Assembly (NCBI RefSeq): GCF_900452865.1
Contig: NZ_UGOZ01000001.1
Span: 1 to 64,000, forward strand
DNA: 64,000 nucleotides
Source: Legionella taurinensis
GTDB taxonomy: Bacteria; Pseudomonadota; Gammaproteobacteria; Legionellales; Legionellaceae
Direction of reading: 5' to 3'
Of this stretch, positions 20,345-29,253 are shown one piece after another; position 1 is the first letter of the stretch; every line of letters starts with the position of its first letter. The notes beneath the pieces were generated by a model. It saw only the letters and a program-made list of their open reading frames with translations, was not told the DNA's origin and ran no database searches. The position numbers and the translations under genes are program-made.

Positions 20345-21327
20345 GGGTTTGTTTTCCCCGCTACGCTTTCAGGCGGAAAGCCATTAAACTGGCGCCATAA
20401 TTCATACCAAAGCGGAACTTCCCCTAATTGAACCCAGCCATGAACGCGGACCCCTTGCCTGAGAAATTGCGGTGAAGGCCACTGCTCATCAGGCACAATC
20501 ACTGCGCGGAAAAGGCCCAGTCCATTGTCTGTGGGATCAATGAACGCCACCTTTCCCCCAAAAGTACCCACGGCAATCTGAGGCCATCCGCGGAATTGAA
20601 TGGCAGGCCATCCTTCAAATTGTAAGCGTGCTTTCTGATGTAAGTGGACAAAAGGAATGTCATTGCCGTCAATCCATAGTTCCACCGCGCGCGACTCGGT
20701 CTCTGGAATAATCTGCGCCAATATGTCCCCTTCCTTGACAACCACGCTCTCCTGTCCGGTTAACCGTTTAAAAATGATGCCTTTGACATGGGCTTTAATG
20801 AGCTGGGATTGCTGTCTTGCAATGCGAACATCAATAGTGACCTTATCAATATTGGCCTGTGCCAATTCATTCTGGTATTTCGTGTATTCAATTTGCGCGA
20901 GTTCGTACTGACGTTTGGAATTAATGCCTTGCTGATAGAGATTTTTTTGCCGCTTAAGGTTTGCTTCTCCAGCCAGCAACGCTCTCTCTGCGGCATCAAT
21001 GCGAAGCAGGATGGCCTTTTTCTCAAGCGCCAGACGTTTCAGTAATTGCGGATCATTGTCGTTGATATCCACCAGCGGATCGCCGGGATTAACGCGCATG
21101 CCCTCATCAACATACCATTTTTTTATGCGGCCATTGATGGGCGAATTGACCGTGTGGGGCCGTTCAGTGGGAGAGAAGGCAATCACTTTGCCGCTTCCTA
21201 AAGCGAATTGTTGCCAGGGAGTGACGCTTAAAAACAAAAACAGAATCAACAGGATTAAAAAAATAACCCTGGCAATTTTGCGCGGGTTCGGTAACTTACC
21301 AATCATCTTGTCGGCATGTAACTTCAT
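20341..21327 (-). CDS. HlyD-family membrane fusion protein
   Basis: Periplasmic adaptor of 328 residues with one N-terminal membrane segment (residues about 18-35), a biotinyl-lipoyl-like half motif (INGRIKKWYVDEGMRVNPGD), a coiled-coil hairpin around residues 95-170, and a second lipoyl half that includes ESVVVKEGDILAQIIPE. It would bridge the inner membrane ABC protein and the TolC-like channel. Both ends overlap neighbours by 4 bases (ATGA), so stoichiometric expression is likely. Confidence 0.87.
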   Translation of the reverse strand: MKLHADKMIGKLPNPRKIARVIFLILLILFLFLSVTPWQQFALGSGKVIAFSPTERPHTVNSPINGRIKKWYVDEGMRVNPGDPLVDINDNDPQLLKRLALEKKAILLRIDAAERALLAGEANLKRQKNLYQQGINSKRQYELAQIEYTKYQNELAQANIDKVTIDVRIARQQSQLIKAHVKGIIFKRLTGQESVVVKEGDILAQIIPETESRAVELWIDGNDIPFVHLHQKARLQFEGWPAIQFRGWPQIAVGTFGGKVAFIDPTDNGLGLFRAVIVPDEQWPSPQFLRQGVRVHGWVQLGEVPLWYELWRQFNGFPPESVAGKTNP

Positions 21328-22907
21328 GAGAGCACCAGGCGGTTAGCAAGCGGAATAAGCTCAGGGTAACGTGTTATGATAATCAGAATGGTGTCATTCA
21401 TCGCGGCTAAATGCGACAGGATGCGCTCGATGTCTTTTCGGTTTAGCTTATCCAGGGTGCCATCAATGATGAGAAGCTGAGGCCTTGCCAGCATGGCACG
21501 AATAACCATGAGTTGAACAAGCTCAAGTGGGGTAAATACGCCTTCCCAATCAAAAATAATGCTTTTTAAGCCATGAGGCTGCCGCATGATTTTATCCATG
21601 AGTCCGAAGGCGATTAACAGATCTTTGAGTCGCTCAGTGGAAAAAGACGGATGATTCAGCCTGAGGTTATCGTAAATGCTGCCGGCAAACCATTCATTAT
21701 CGCGAATTAACAAGGCATGCTCGCGAAGGGAGCGTCGATGCTCTTCCAGGCAGAGGATGTTGTTGACGAGAATGGTGATTGGGAGACTGTTTTTAAATCC
21801 CAGAATTAATTCCGCGATGTATTGACCCGGTTTTGATTCATCCACACCAATCACAAGCGGCTCTCCCATGCGGCTTGACGCTTCTTTTTTATCTTGAGTC
21901 ATGAGGGTAAGGCTTTGCATGGGGATAATCAATTCACTGAGTTCTGTTTTTATGGTTTCGCAGGGCAGATTTAACACGGTATCAATTTTATCTTCAGAGG
22001 CCACCAGGTCATAGTAATTTTCCAGTAAGACGCTAAAGCGTTTGAAGGTGTAGATTAAAGCCCCAAGGACAATCTCGGCGGCAACCAATTGCCCTAAACT
22101 TAATTGGTTATTGATAATTAAATACCCACCCAGGCCCAACAGCAGACTACTGGCAAAAGCGGAAAGCAGGTAAAACCCGAACTGATGTTTAATCAGCTGC
22201 CTAAAATGGGTGTTGCGCGCTTTTAAAAAGGAAACCAGACGTTTATCCACCTGATGGACGGCGTATTGATGGTAATCGTTAAAGCGGAATAAAAAGCGAT
22301 TGGTGAGCAGTTCTTCCAACCAGGCACCCACCTGGTGTTTCTGCGCACACTCCTCCTTGGCACTCCGTAGCCCCCGGCGATAGGGAATGAAAACGATAAG
22401 CAGGATGCCCAGAATGATAAAACCATCAAACACCAGAAAGAGCGGATGGTAAAACAGGAGCAGGACTAGACCAAAAAACAGCTGCAGGCTTAGATTGACC
22501 CCGTACAGTAACAGGCTGGCCAATGCTTTATTCAGCGTGGTTATCTCGAAAAAGCGGTTGACCAGCTCCGGTCCATGATGAACGGAGAAATTCGCCAGTG
22601 AGAGATGAGTAAACTGCCGGGTGAGATTCAGACTGATTTTGACCATCAATTTCTGCTGAAGGACTTCTATGATGACACTCTGCCAAATGGTTAACGCGCC
22701 CAGGGCAAGCATTAACACCAGGACGATGAGACTTAAGGTCACCACCGGCTGGAGTAATTTGCCAAAGGCAATGAGGTTAATTAATGTCTGGGCGGCAATG
22801 GGGATGCTTAAGGTCAGTAAGCTCACCAGGACGCTGATCATGACGATGGAAGCAATCGTCGCTTTGTCCAATACTTCCGTAATGGAATTCATACCCTTTC
22901 TACTCAT
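21324..22907 (-). CDS. ABC-transporter-like inner membrane protein with degenerate ATPase domain
   Basis: The 527 residues show a six-helix type I ABC exporter membrane domain (about 20-300) with no N-terminal peptidase C39 domain, then a region aligned with an ABC ATPase. The nucleotide motifs are destroyed: the Walker A place (about 353-366) reads GVDESKPGQYIAEL without GxxGxGKST, the signature place reads FTPLELVQLMVIRAM, and Walker B reads LLIIDGTLDKLN with the catalytic Glu replaced by Gly. GSIYDNLRL after the Q-loop survives, so the fold is probably kept. The intact reading frame argues against a pseudogene. It starts 18 bases after the lysR stop, so lysR may be co-transcribed. Confidence 0.8.
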   Translation of the reverse strand: MSRKGMNSITEVLDKATIASIVMISVLVSLLTLSIPIAAQTLINLIAFGKLLQPVVTLSLIVLVLMLALGALTIWQSVIIEVLQQKLMVKISLNLTRQFTHLSLANFSVHHGPELVNRFFEITTLNKALASLLLYGVNLSLQLFFGLVLLLFYHPLFLVFDGFIILGILLIVFIPYRRGLRSAKEECAQKHQVGAWLEELLTNRFLFRFNDYHQYAVHQVDKRLVSFLKARNTHFRQLIKHQFGFYLLSAFASSLLLGLGGYLIINNQLSLGQLVAAEIVLGALIYTFKRFSVLLENYYDLVASEDKIDTVLNLPCETIKTELSELIIPMQSLTLMTQDKKEASSRMGEPLVIGVDESKPGQYIAELILGFKNSLPITILVNNILCLEEHRRSLREHALLIRDNEWFAGSIYDNLRLNHPSFSTERLKDLLIAFGLMDKIMRQPHGLKSIIFDWEGVFTPLELVQLMVIRAMLARPQLLIIDGTLDKLNRKDIERILSHLAAMNDTILIIITRYPELIPLANRLVLS

Positions 22908-22925
22908 GGGATAGCTTACCTTCGC

Positions 22926-23774
22926 CTAATGTTTCAATTTATCCATAATAAAGAACTCTAACGACTCAATGGCCTTATTCTCTTCTTCCCTTTTTAATAG
23001 CGATACATGAATGTCATCCAACGAGGGTAAAACAGTATTATCCAATCGATCCAGATCATTTGGAATCATGCTGCGCTGGATCGCGGTAATGCCTAAGCCT
23101 GCCCGAACAGCTGCCATTTTACCTGCATAACTGGGACTACTGAAGGCCAGACGCCATTTTAAATGATGCTCGTTCAAGGATTTGATGACATTGCCACGAT
23201 AAACGCAGGGAGACGGGGAGAGGACTAAAGGAATAACCGATTGATGATTAAGGGTTGGGAGCAGATCTTTTTTTCCTACCCATTCAACCGGTTCATTCCA
23301 TACATTCACCCCTTTTGCCGTGTTTTTTTCATTGGTTTTTATCAAAATCAAATCAAACTCGCCTTGATGAAAGCGCTCAACCAGACGAAGGGTTAAATCG
23401 CACTCCACATTGAGCATGACTCGAGGGTGGAGTCTTGAAAATTCGACCAGGATGTCTGAAAGCATCATGGAAGCAAAATCTTCAGGCAATCCAAAACGAA
23501 GCTCACCCTGAAGCTCAGGCGCCTTGAAGCGATCGAGCGATTCACGGTGAAGTTCATAAATGCGTTTGGCATAGCCTAAAAAAAGTTCCCCATCAGGGGT
23601 TAACGACAGGTCACGTCCACGGGTAATGAGTTGTTTCTCAACCAATTGTTCAAGTTTGGCAATTTGCTGGCTAATCGCCGATTGTGTGCGGCCGACGCGC
23701 AGCGCAGCTTTGGTAAAACTGTGTGTTTCCGCCACAGCGAGAAAGCATTGCAGGGTGACTGTATCGAGAGACAT
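22926..23774 (-). CDS. LysR-family transcriptional regulator
   Basis: DNA-binding regulator of 282 residues. The N-terminal winged helix-turn-helix is visible as TLQCFLAVAETHSFTKAA through GRTQSAISQQIAKLE, followed by a periplasmic-binding-protein-like effector domain. It is divergent from dabB with an 87-base AT-rich gap, an arrangement expected for a regulator of the DAB bicarbonate operon, as CbbR-type regulators do for carbon uptake. It also lies directly upstream of the ABC/HlyD/TolC set on its own strand. The effector molecule is unknown. Confidence 0.9.
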   Translation of the reverse strand: MSLDTVTLQCFLAVAETHSFTKAALRVGRTQSAISQQIAKLEQLVEKQLITRGRDLSLTPDGELFLGYAKRIYELHRESLDRFKAPELQGELRFGLPEDFASMMLSDILVEFSRLHPRVMLNVECDLTLRLVERFHQGEFDLILIKTNEKNTAKGVNVWNEPVEWVGKKDLLPTLNHQSVIPLVLSPSPCVYRGNVIKSLNEHHLKWRLAFSSPSYAGKMAAVRAGLGITAIQRSMIPNDLDRLDNTVLPSLDDIHVSLLKREEENKAIESLEFFIMDKLKH

Positions 23775-23861
23775 TAGAATCCCTAATAATATAAATAATA
23801 ATTTTTAATTTTACTTATATCAGTATATCTAATATTTTTCCTTTTAACAAAAGAAATTCTA
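23775..23861. promoter_or_regulatory. Divergent lysR-dabB control region
   Basis: This 87-base spacer is strongly AT-rich. It holds the palindrome ATATCAGTATAT at 23817-23828, compatible with a LysR T-N11-A site. The palindrome is short and lies in low-complexity sequence, so it is only a candidate operator. Confidence 0.35.
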
Positions 23862-25388
23862 ATGATAATGGTGGTTTTGATGATTCTCTTTTTTTTAAGC
23901 TTGTTATTAGGCTGTCCGATGATGGCATTGGGTCTTCACCTCGTTTTAGCGTCTCGTCCCCTGGTGAGTGCACAGTATGCGGGCTACTTGATGGGGGTGG
24001 CCTTTTTAGCTGCCGTGGGATTGCTGGGTTATTTATCCTGGCTTGGGAAGTCGGTTCTCTGTTTCTGGGTCAACATCGATACGTTAAATGCCTTGTTAGG
24101 CAGCTTGGTTTTGTTCATCAGTTTTGCCGTGCATCGCTTTTCATACCGGTACATGCAGGGAGACAGGCTTTACCGGCGTTTTTTTATTCTGATGTCGTCC
24201 TTGACCCTAAGTCTGCTGTTGATGGTTCTTGCAGACCACCTCGCCCTGCTTTGGGTGTCCTGGTTCCTGTCCAATGGCCTGCTGGTGATGTTGATGGTTC
24301 ATAAAAAGGAATGGCGCGCCGCGAAAAATGCCGGCATGCTGGCCTTTTATACGTTGGCCTTTGGTTCGCTCGCCTTACTTATGGCTTTTGTACTTTTCTA
24401 TTTAAGCAGTTTAACGGACTCTCTTCAGACCCTCATGCAACAAGCCCCATCGCCGGACTTGCCGCTGACGCAGGTGGCGATGAGCTTTCTGTTGGTTGCT
24501 GTGCTGATTCAATCCGCATTATTCCCGTTTCATCGCTGGCTGCTTAGCTCCTTGAACTCCCCAACCCCGGTGTCTGCATTCATGCACGCAGGCCTTATCA
24601 ATGGTGGGGGAATACTCATGGTTAAATTTGCGCCAATGATGGCTCAGCATCCGGCACTGCTGACGGGTTTATTTGTATTGGGGACTCTTTCGGCGTTGTC
24701 AGGCACCCTCTTTAAACTGATGCAGCATGACATTAAACGAATGTTAGCCTGTTCAACCATGGCGCAAATGGGTTTTATGATGATGCAATGCGGGTTGGGG
24801 TTGTATGCTGCCGCCATCGCTCATCTGTGTTGGCATGGTTTATTTAAAGCCTCTCTTTTTTTAGGCTCGGGTGCCGCGATTGCGCAATCTTCGCCAGAAA
24901 GCAACACCCTGCGGCCGTCCTTTATTTCGCTGCTTGCCGCCGTTTTGGGCGGGTTTATCGCCGTCTGCGCGTTTGCTCTGATTACCCATAAAGCCATGTC
25001 CTGGATGCAAGCATCTGCTTTTGTGCTGTTTTTTGCATTCATTGCCGGTGCCCAGTTGATGCTGACCTGGGTTTGTCATCCTAAAAGCCGGGGAAGCCTG
25101 GTTACCGGGTTAGTCGCGGCGGCTTTGGCTGGGCTTTTATATGGCGTCAGCGTTCATGGCATCGAACTGCTGCTTCCCCGCCTGATGGCGATCCAGACGC
25201 TGTCGCTGTCATGGTTGCATTGGACAATCATGATCCTGTTTGGCGCCTTATGGGTTGGATTTAATGGGGGCCTTCCTGAGAAATTAAACGCAACAAGGTT
25301 GGGCTGTTGGCTTTATATGACGCTGTTTAATGCCAGTCAGCCTTCTGCAAAGACGGTGACGGCGTTACGGACCGATTATAGCTACTAA
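23862..25388 (+). CDS. dabB: DabB: NuoL/MrpA-like proton-translocating subunit of bicarbonate transporter
   Basis: Membrane protein of 508 residues related to NADH dehydrogenase subunit 5, with about 13 hydrophobic segments. It shows the antiporter-family core: HRWLLSSLNSPTPVSAFMHAG near residue 225 and HDIKRMLACSTMAQMGFM near 289. Stand-alone NuoL-like proteins beside DUF2309 genes are DabB, which uses the proton gradient to energise CO2 hydration by DabA. dabA begins 19 bases after the stop, and no other complex I genes are present, which supports DabB over respiratory complex I. Confidence 0.88.
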   Translation: MIMVVLMILFFLSLLLGCPMMALGLHLVLASRPLVSAQYAGYLMGVAFLAAVGLLGYLSWLGKSVLCFWVNIDTLNALLGSLVLFISFAVHRFSYRYMQGDRLYRRFFILMSSLTLSLLLMVLADHLALLWVSWFLSNGLLVMLMVHKKEWRAAKNAGMLAFYTLAFGSLALLMAFVLFYLSSLTDSLQTLMQQAPSPDLPLTQVAMSFLLVAVLIQSALFPFHRWLLSSLNSPTPVSAFMHAGLINGGGILMVKFAPMMAQHPALLTGLFVLGTLSALSGTLFKLMQHDIKRMLACSTMAQMGFMMMQCGLGLYAAAIAHLCWHGLFKASLFLGSGAAIAQSSPESNTLRPSFISLLAAVLGGFIAVCAFALITHKAMSWMQASAFVLFFAFIAGAQLMLTWVCHPKSRGSLVTGLVAAALAGLLYGVSVHGIELLLPRLMAIQTLSLSWLHWTIMILFGALWVGFNGGLPEKLNATRLGCWLYMTLFNASQPSAKTVTALRTDYSY

Positions 25389-25407
25389 AACGCATTGAGG
25401 AGTAAAG

Positions 25408-27732
25408 ATGACCACTGCAAAAATGGCTTTGGCACAAGATCATGAATGGGGCAATCAACAGACGGTTCTTCCCCTTCGAACATTCAATAAGGCGCCTGAT
25501 ATCCGAGCGCTGGTTGAAAAAGCGGCCGAGGTGCTGGCGCCGGTGTGGCCGCTTGAAACCTTTATTGCCTGCAATCCGCTTCATGGCTATGAATCGCTTG
25601 ATTTTGAGGACGCACTGGTCTTAAGGCAATGGCAATCGCCAAAAGCAGAGCCTGATTCGCTATTGGCGGTAAACCGGCAAATGATAAAGTGGTGCAGCGG
25701 TTTTTTTGATGAAGGACAAAGCCGTATTGCCATGCCGCATCGGGCAAGCGGGTTTTACCTCGCTTTTTTAAAATTAGCCTGCTTTGATAAACAACTCCAC
25801 CAGAACAACCAGACATCAAAGCAGTTTCTGCGAGGATTGCCAGAGTCGGCTGAAGAAGCAATTAAGCGCTGTCTGTTAACGCTTGGGGTGCCTGCCGGTC
25901 AAGAAGAATGCTTTTTTTCGCGCACCTTTCTTGCTCTGCCCGGATGGGGTGGGTTTGTGAAACGGCATACCGAATGGCGCAGCGTCACCGCATCAGAAAA
26001 GCCCGTGACCCTGATTGATTTTCTTGCTGTTCGCCTGGTGCTGACCTGTTTACTGTGGCCTTTGGCGGCTAAAGAACAAACCCATCTGCAGGACAATGAC
26101 GCGATGAAAGCCTTTGTTTCGCCATTGAAAGCCAATGAGGCGGCCTATCGGCAGACACTGCTTAGCCGGCTTTTGCCGCAAGTAAAAACACCCGCAATCA
26201 AAACAGGAAGAAAAACCGCGCAATGGGTGTTTTGTATCGATGTTCGCTCAGAGCCTCTCCGTCGCGCCATTGAAGCATCAGAACACTACGAAACAGTGGG
26301 TTTTGCAGGATTTTTTGGAATGCCTGTGCGCGTCAGTGAGTTTGAAACCGGCAAAACCAAAGCCTGTTGTCCGGTTTTATTAGAGCCCCGGTTTGCGATT
26401 AAAGAAACGCCCATCGCCGCCAATGAAAAAACCTTAAAGCGTTCTCAGAAAGGGAAATCGTTTATCCGCCGTTTAAGGAGCCTCTACACGCAGTTGAAGC
26501 ATAATATTTCATCTCCCTTTGCTTTAGCGGAGTGTTTAGGCCCCTGGTGCGGTGTCAGCCTGGCGTTTAAATCCCTGGCGCCCCATCTAAGCCAGCGTGC
26601 GGTTCAAACCATGAAGCATTGGTTTGCTCCTTCCCTGCCCACTCGGGTTGCCTATGAATCGAGTGACGCGGATTGGCAACATGGCCTGTCCCAGCACGAG
26701 CAGATTACTTATGCTGAAACAGCGTTGCGCCTCATGGGACTGACTTCGGATTTTGCCAAACTCATTATTCTCTGCGGTCACGGGAGTGCGACTGAGAATA
26801 ATCCCTATGCTTCGGCGTTGGACTGCGGGGCCTGTGGCGGTAATCATGGCGGCTTTAATGCACAACTACTCGCCGCCATTCTCAATCAGCCCAGGGTGCG
26901 ATGGGGTTTGGAAGAGCGCGGCATCCACCTGCCTCTGGATACCCTTGTTTATGCAGCGCTTCATAATACCACCACGGATGCGGTTGAAATTCATCATCAG
27001 GATGCGCCTGCGCCCATTTATCCTGCGCTTTTAAAGCAACTTCAGGATGATTTAAGGGCGGCTCAGTTTAAAACCAATCAAGAACGCGGATTGACCTTGG
27101 GAAGCAAAAATCCGCATCAGGATGTTATCCGCAGAAGCGTGGACTGGTCTGAAACACGTCCTGAATGGGGACTGGCACGAAACGCGGCGTTTATTGCCGC
27201 ACCGCGTCAGTTGACTAAGAACATTCCGTTGGACGGACGTTGTTTTCTTCATTCCTATCATTGGCAGGAGGATGATAAGGGGACCTTGCTGGAGACGATT
27301 TTAACTGCCCCCATGGTGGTCGCTGAATGGATCAACACGCAATATTTGTTTTCCACGCTGGATAATGTCGCCTTCGGAAGCGGCAGCAAAATCACGCACA
27401 ATGTCGTTGGACGAGTGGGTGTTATGCAGGGCAATGGCAGCGATTTAATGCACGGTCTGCCGCTGCAATCGGTGATGAGCAGCGATGAACAGCCGTATCA
27501 TCAACCCCAACGGTTGCTCACAGTGGTTTATGCGCCCAGAGAAAGGGTGTTGTCGATCATTGCCAGGCATGAGCGGCTAAAAAATCTGTTCTTTAACCAA
27601 TGGGTGCACCTGCTGGTCATTGATCCAGTCAACCAGTTGCCCTATCAGCTTAATCCTCAGGGCCATTGGACTTTATTAAGCGACACGCAGACTGCGTCAT
27701 GCAATCAAGGAGAGCAACAACATGCTGTATGA
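25408..27732 (+). CDS. dabA: DabA: DUF2309 zinc carbonic-anhydrase-like subunit
   Basis: Cytoplasmic membrane-associated partner of DabB that hydrates CO2 vectorially to bicarbonate. At 774 residues it is full length. The beta-carbonic-anhydrase-like zinc site is complete: Cys276 and Asp278 in FCIDVRSEPLRR, His458 in ILCGHGS, and Cys473 in ALDCGACGG. GAGGAG-type spacing (GGAG, 8 bases) precedes the ATG. The last codons overlap the start of the next gene, which points to a dabB-dabA-DUF6671 operon. In a heterotroph such as Legionella it would supply bicarbonate for carboxylases at low CO2. Confidence 0.92.
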   Translation: MTTAKMALAQDHEWGNQQTVLPLRTFNKAPDIRALVEKAAEVLAPVWPLETFIACNPLHGYESLDFEDALVLRQWQSPKAEPDSLLAVNRQMIKWCSGFFDEGQSRIAMPHRASGFYLAFLKLACFDKQLHQNNQTSKQFLRGLPESAEEAIKRCLLTLGVPAGQEECFFSRTFLALPGWGGFVKRHTEWRSVTASEKPVTLIDFLAVRLVLTCLLWPLAAKEQTHLQDNDAMKAFVSPLKANEAAYRQTLLSRLLPQVKTPAIKTGRKTAQWVFCIDVRSEPLRRAIEASEHYETVGFAGFFGMPVRVSEFETGKTKACCPVLLEPRFAIKETPIAANEKTLKRSQKGKSFIRRLRSLYTQLKHNISSPFALAECLGPWCGVSLAFKSLAPHLSQRAVQTMKHWFAPSLPTRVAYESSDADWQHGLSQHEQITYAETALRLMGLTSDFAKLIILCGHGSATENNPYASALDCGACGGNHGGFNAQLLAAILNQPRVRWGLEERGIHLPLDTLVYAALHNTTTDAVEIHHQDAPAPIYPALLKQLQDDLRAAQFKTNQERGLTLGSKNPHQDVIRRSVDWSETRPEWGLARNAAFIAAPRQLTKNIPLDGRCFLHSYHWQEDDKGTLLETILTAPMVVAEWINTQYLFSTLDNVAFGSGSKITHNVVGRVGVMQGNGSDLMHGLPLQSVMSSDEQPYHQPQRLLTVVYAPRERVLSIIARHERLKNLFFNQWVHLLVIDPVNQLPYQLNPQGHWTLLSDTQTASCNQGEQQHAV

Positions 27733-28555
27733 GCATCACTCCGTGCTTCTGGCCTCCATGCATGAAAAAGAACGGGCCATCGCCAGACCCTTTTTCGAGC
27801 ACTTGTCCTGCACGCTCGCGATCCATGATTTTAACACGGATCAGTTTGGTACCTTCACCGGTGAGATTGAACGCCGTTTAAGTCCCTATGAAACAGGCCT
27901 GCTCAAGGCTGAAACGGCAGCAGCGCAGTATGGGTATCGGTTGGCTGTGGCGAGCGAAGGCAGTTTCGGACCCCATCCGCTCATCCCTTTTGTTGCCAGT
28001 GCGCAAGAATGGATGGTGTTCATTGATAGAGAGCCGGGTTTAGTCATTGCCGAGCAGGTGATAAGTCAAAAAACCAACTACGCCATGATGACCATCCAGA
28101 AGACAACCGATATCACCGCCTTTCTTAAACGAACCGGTTTCCCTTCTCATGCCCTGACGTTGCAGGCCGGTTCCGATAAAGGGGTGCTGGCTAAAGGCAT
28201 TCGCGATTGGGATTGTTTACATGCTTCTCTGGAACTCGGTTTCCAAAACGAAAATGAATTGCTTTTAGGCACGGACATGCGGGCCATGATGAACCCCACC
28301 CGGATGGAGGTGCTTGGCGAGCTGGCGGATAAATTGGCACAACGGATTGCAACCTTGTGTCCGGAGTGCCGTATCCCTGGGTTTGGCTTCAAGACAACCC
28401 AGGGTTCCCTTCCCTGTCGTCTCTGTGAAGCCTCAACCTCGTTTTATAAGCACGAAGTCTGGGCCTGTGTGCGGTGCGATTATCAGGAATTAAAGGAGCG
28501 AAACGATGGGCTTTTGGAGGCTGAGCCCACCTATTGTGACTATTGTAATCCGTAA
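27722..28555 (+). CDS. DUF6671-like protein with zinc-ribbon tail, third gene of dab operon
   Basis: Soluble protein of 277 residues with no known enzymatic role. The N-terminal body carries ERRLSPYETGLLKAETAA and a Gly-rich stretch ASEGSFGPHPLIPF. The C-terminus has three CxxC-type knuckles, CPECRIPGFG, CRLCEAS and CVRCDYQELKE, then a final CDYCNP, so one or two zinc ribbons are likely. AGGAG precedes the ATG, which overlaps dabA by 11 bases; co-translation is probable. The domain name is recalled from family knowledge. Possible roles include zinc delivery to DabA or complex assembly; both are inference. Confidence 0.7.
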   Translation: MLYEHHSVLLASMHEKERAIARPFFEHLSCTLAIHDFNTDQFGTFTGEIERRLSPYETGLLKAETAAAQYGYRLAVASEGSFGPHPLIPFVASAQEWMVFIDREPGLVIAEQVISQKTNYAMMTIQKTTDITAFLKRTGFPSHALTLQAGSDKGVLAKGIRDWDCLHASLELGFQNENELLLGTDMRAMMNPTRMEVLGELADKLAQRIATLCPECRIPGFGFKTTQGSLPCRLCEASTSFYKHEVWACVRCDYQELKERNDGLLEAEPTYCDYCNP

Positions 28556-28604
28556 GCAATCAATGAAAGGCGGGTGAATTAGTCCTGACGCGCGCCTTAC
28601 ACAA

Positions 28605-28638
28605 CGTCCTGACCACCGGCGGCCTTGAGGTCAGGACG
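28605..28638. terminator. Hairpin between convergent DUF6671 and Mpo1-like genes
   Basis: CGTCCTGACC and GGTCAGGACG form a perfect 10-base stem around a 14-base GC-rich loop, placed between two convergent stop codons. It could terminate both transcripts, although it lacks a T tract; it could also be an extragenic palindrome. Confidence 0.5.
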
Positions 28639-28657
28639 GGAATTGTCAGGATTCGTA

Positions 28658-29188
28658 TTATTCGGGCGCTTTGGTGACTATCTCGGTATTATCGGACGCG
28701 CCGTGCATCGCTTGTTTTAAGGGCTGCATGTAGCCAGCCATAAAGCAGACTTCGGCTGTTAAATACAAGGGCGCTACCAGAGCCTGATAAAAATTATCGA
28801 TTAGAGCGGGACGGCGACCTTCAATGAAATGCCCTGCCAATTGCAACAGCCAACCCAACACGAACAGGACCACGAAAGTCCAGAATGCGCCGCTGGTGAG
28901 TCCGGCATAAGTTATCAGGTTCGCAATCCAGAGTAGAATCACCAGAACCGGGAGAATAAGCAGACCCAGACGCCAATGGAGGCGCATGTAATAAATCCAC
29001 AACAGCAGGGTGGCGATGTCGGCGAAACTGATGTTCAGCACATTGGGTGGTATGACCAGTCTTACAAATCCGAGCAGGATCATCAGCGACAGGATGATGA
29101 GCGGAACCCCAATGATATGGGTATAAAAAGTGGCTGTTTTTTGATGGTATTGAGCGTAAAAGCGGGCTTGTTCTATAAAGGTTTTCAT
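28658..29188 (-). CDS. Mpo1-like (DUF962) membrane protein
   Basis: Protein of 176 residues with four or so hydrophobic segments. The N-terminal YAQYHQKTATFYTHIIGVP carries the paired His residues of the Mpo1/YGL010w family, and AGHFIEGRRPAL carries the second His site. Yeast Mpo1 is an iron-dependent dioxygenase that removes a carbon from 2-hydroxy fatty acids; bacterial members are uncharacterised. It lies alone, convergent with the dab operon. Assignment rests on the His pattern and topology. Confidence 0.8.
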   Translation of the reverse strand: MKTFIEQARFYAQYHQKTATFYTHIIGVPLIILSLMILLGFVRLVIPPNVLNISFADIATLLLWIYYMRLHWRLGLLILPVLVILLWIANLITYAGLTSGAFWTFVVLFVLGWLLQLAGHFIEGRRPALIDNFYQALVAPLYLTAEVCFMAGYMQPLKQAMHGASDNTEIVTKAPE

Positions 29189-29253
29189 CCTGAAGTCCTT
29201 GCTTTCTTTTCTTAAAAAGTTAGCACATACTGCCTGAAAGCTCCACTTTTGTA

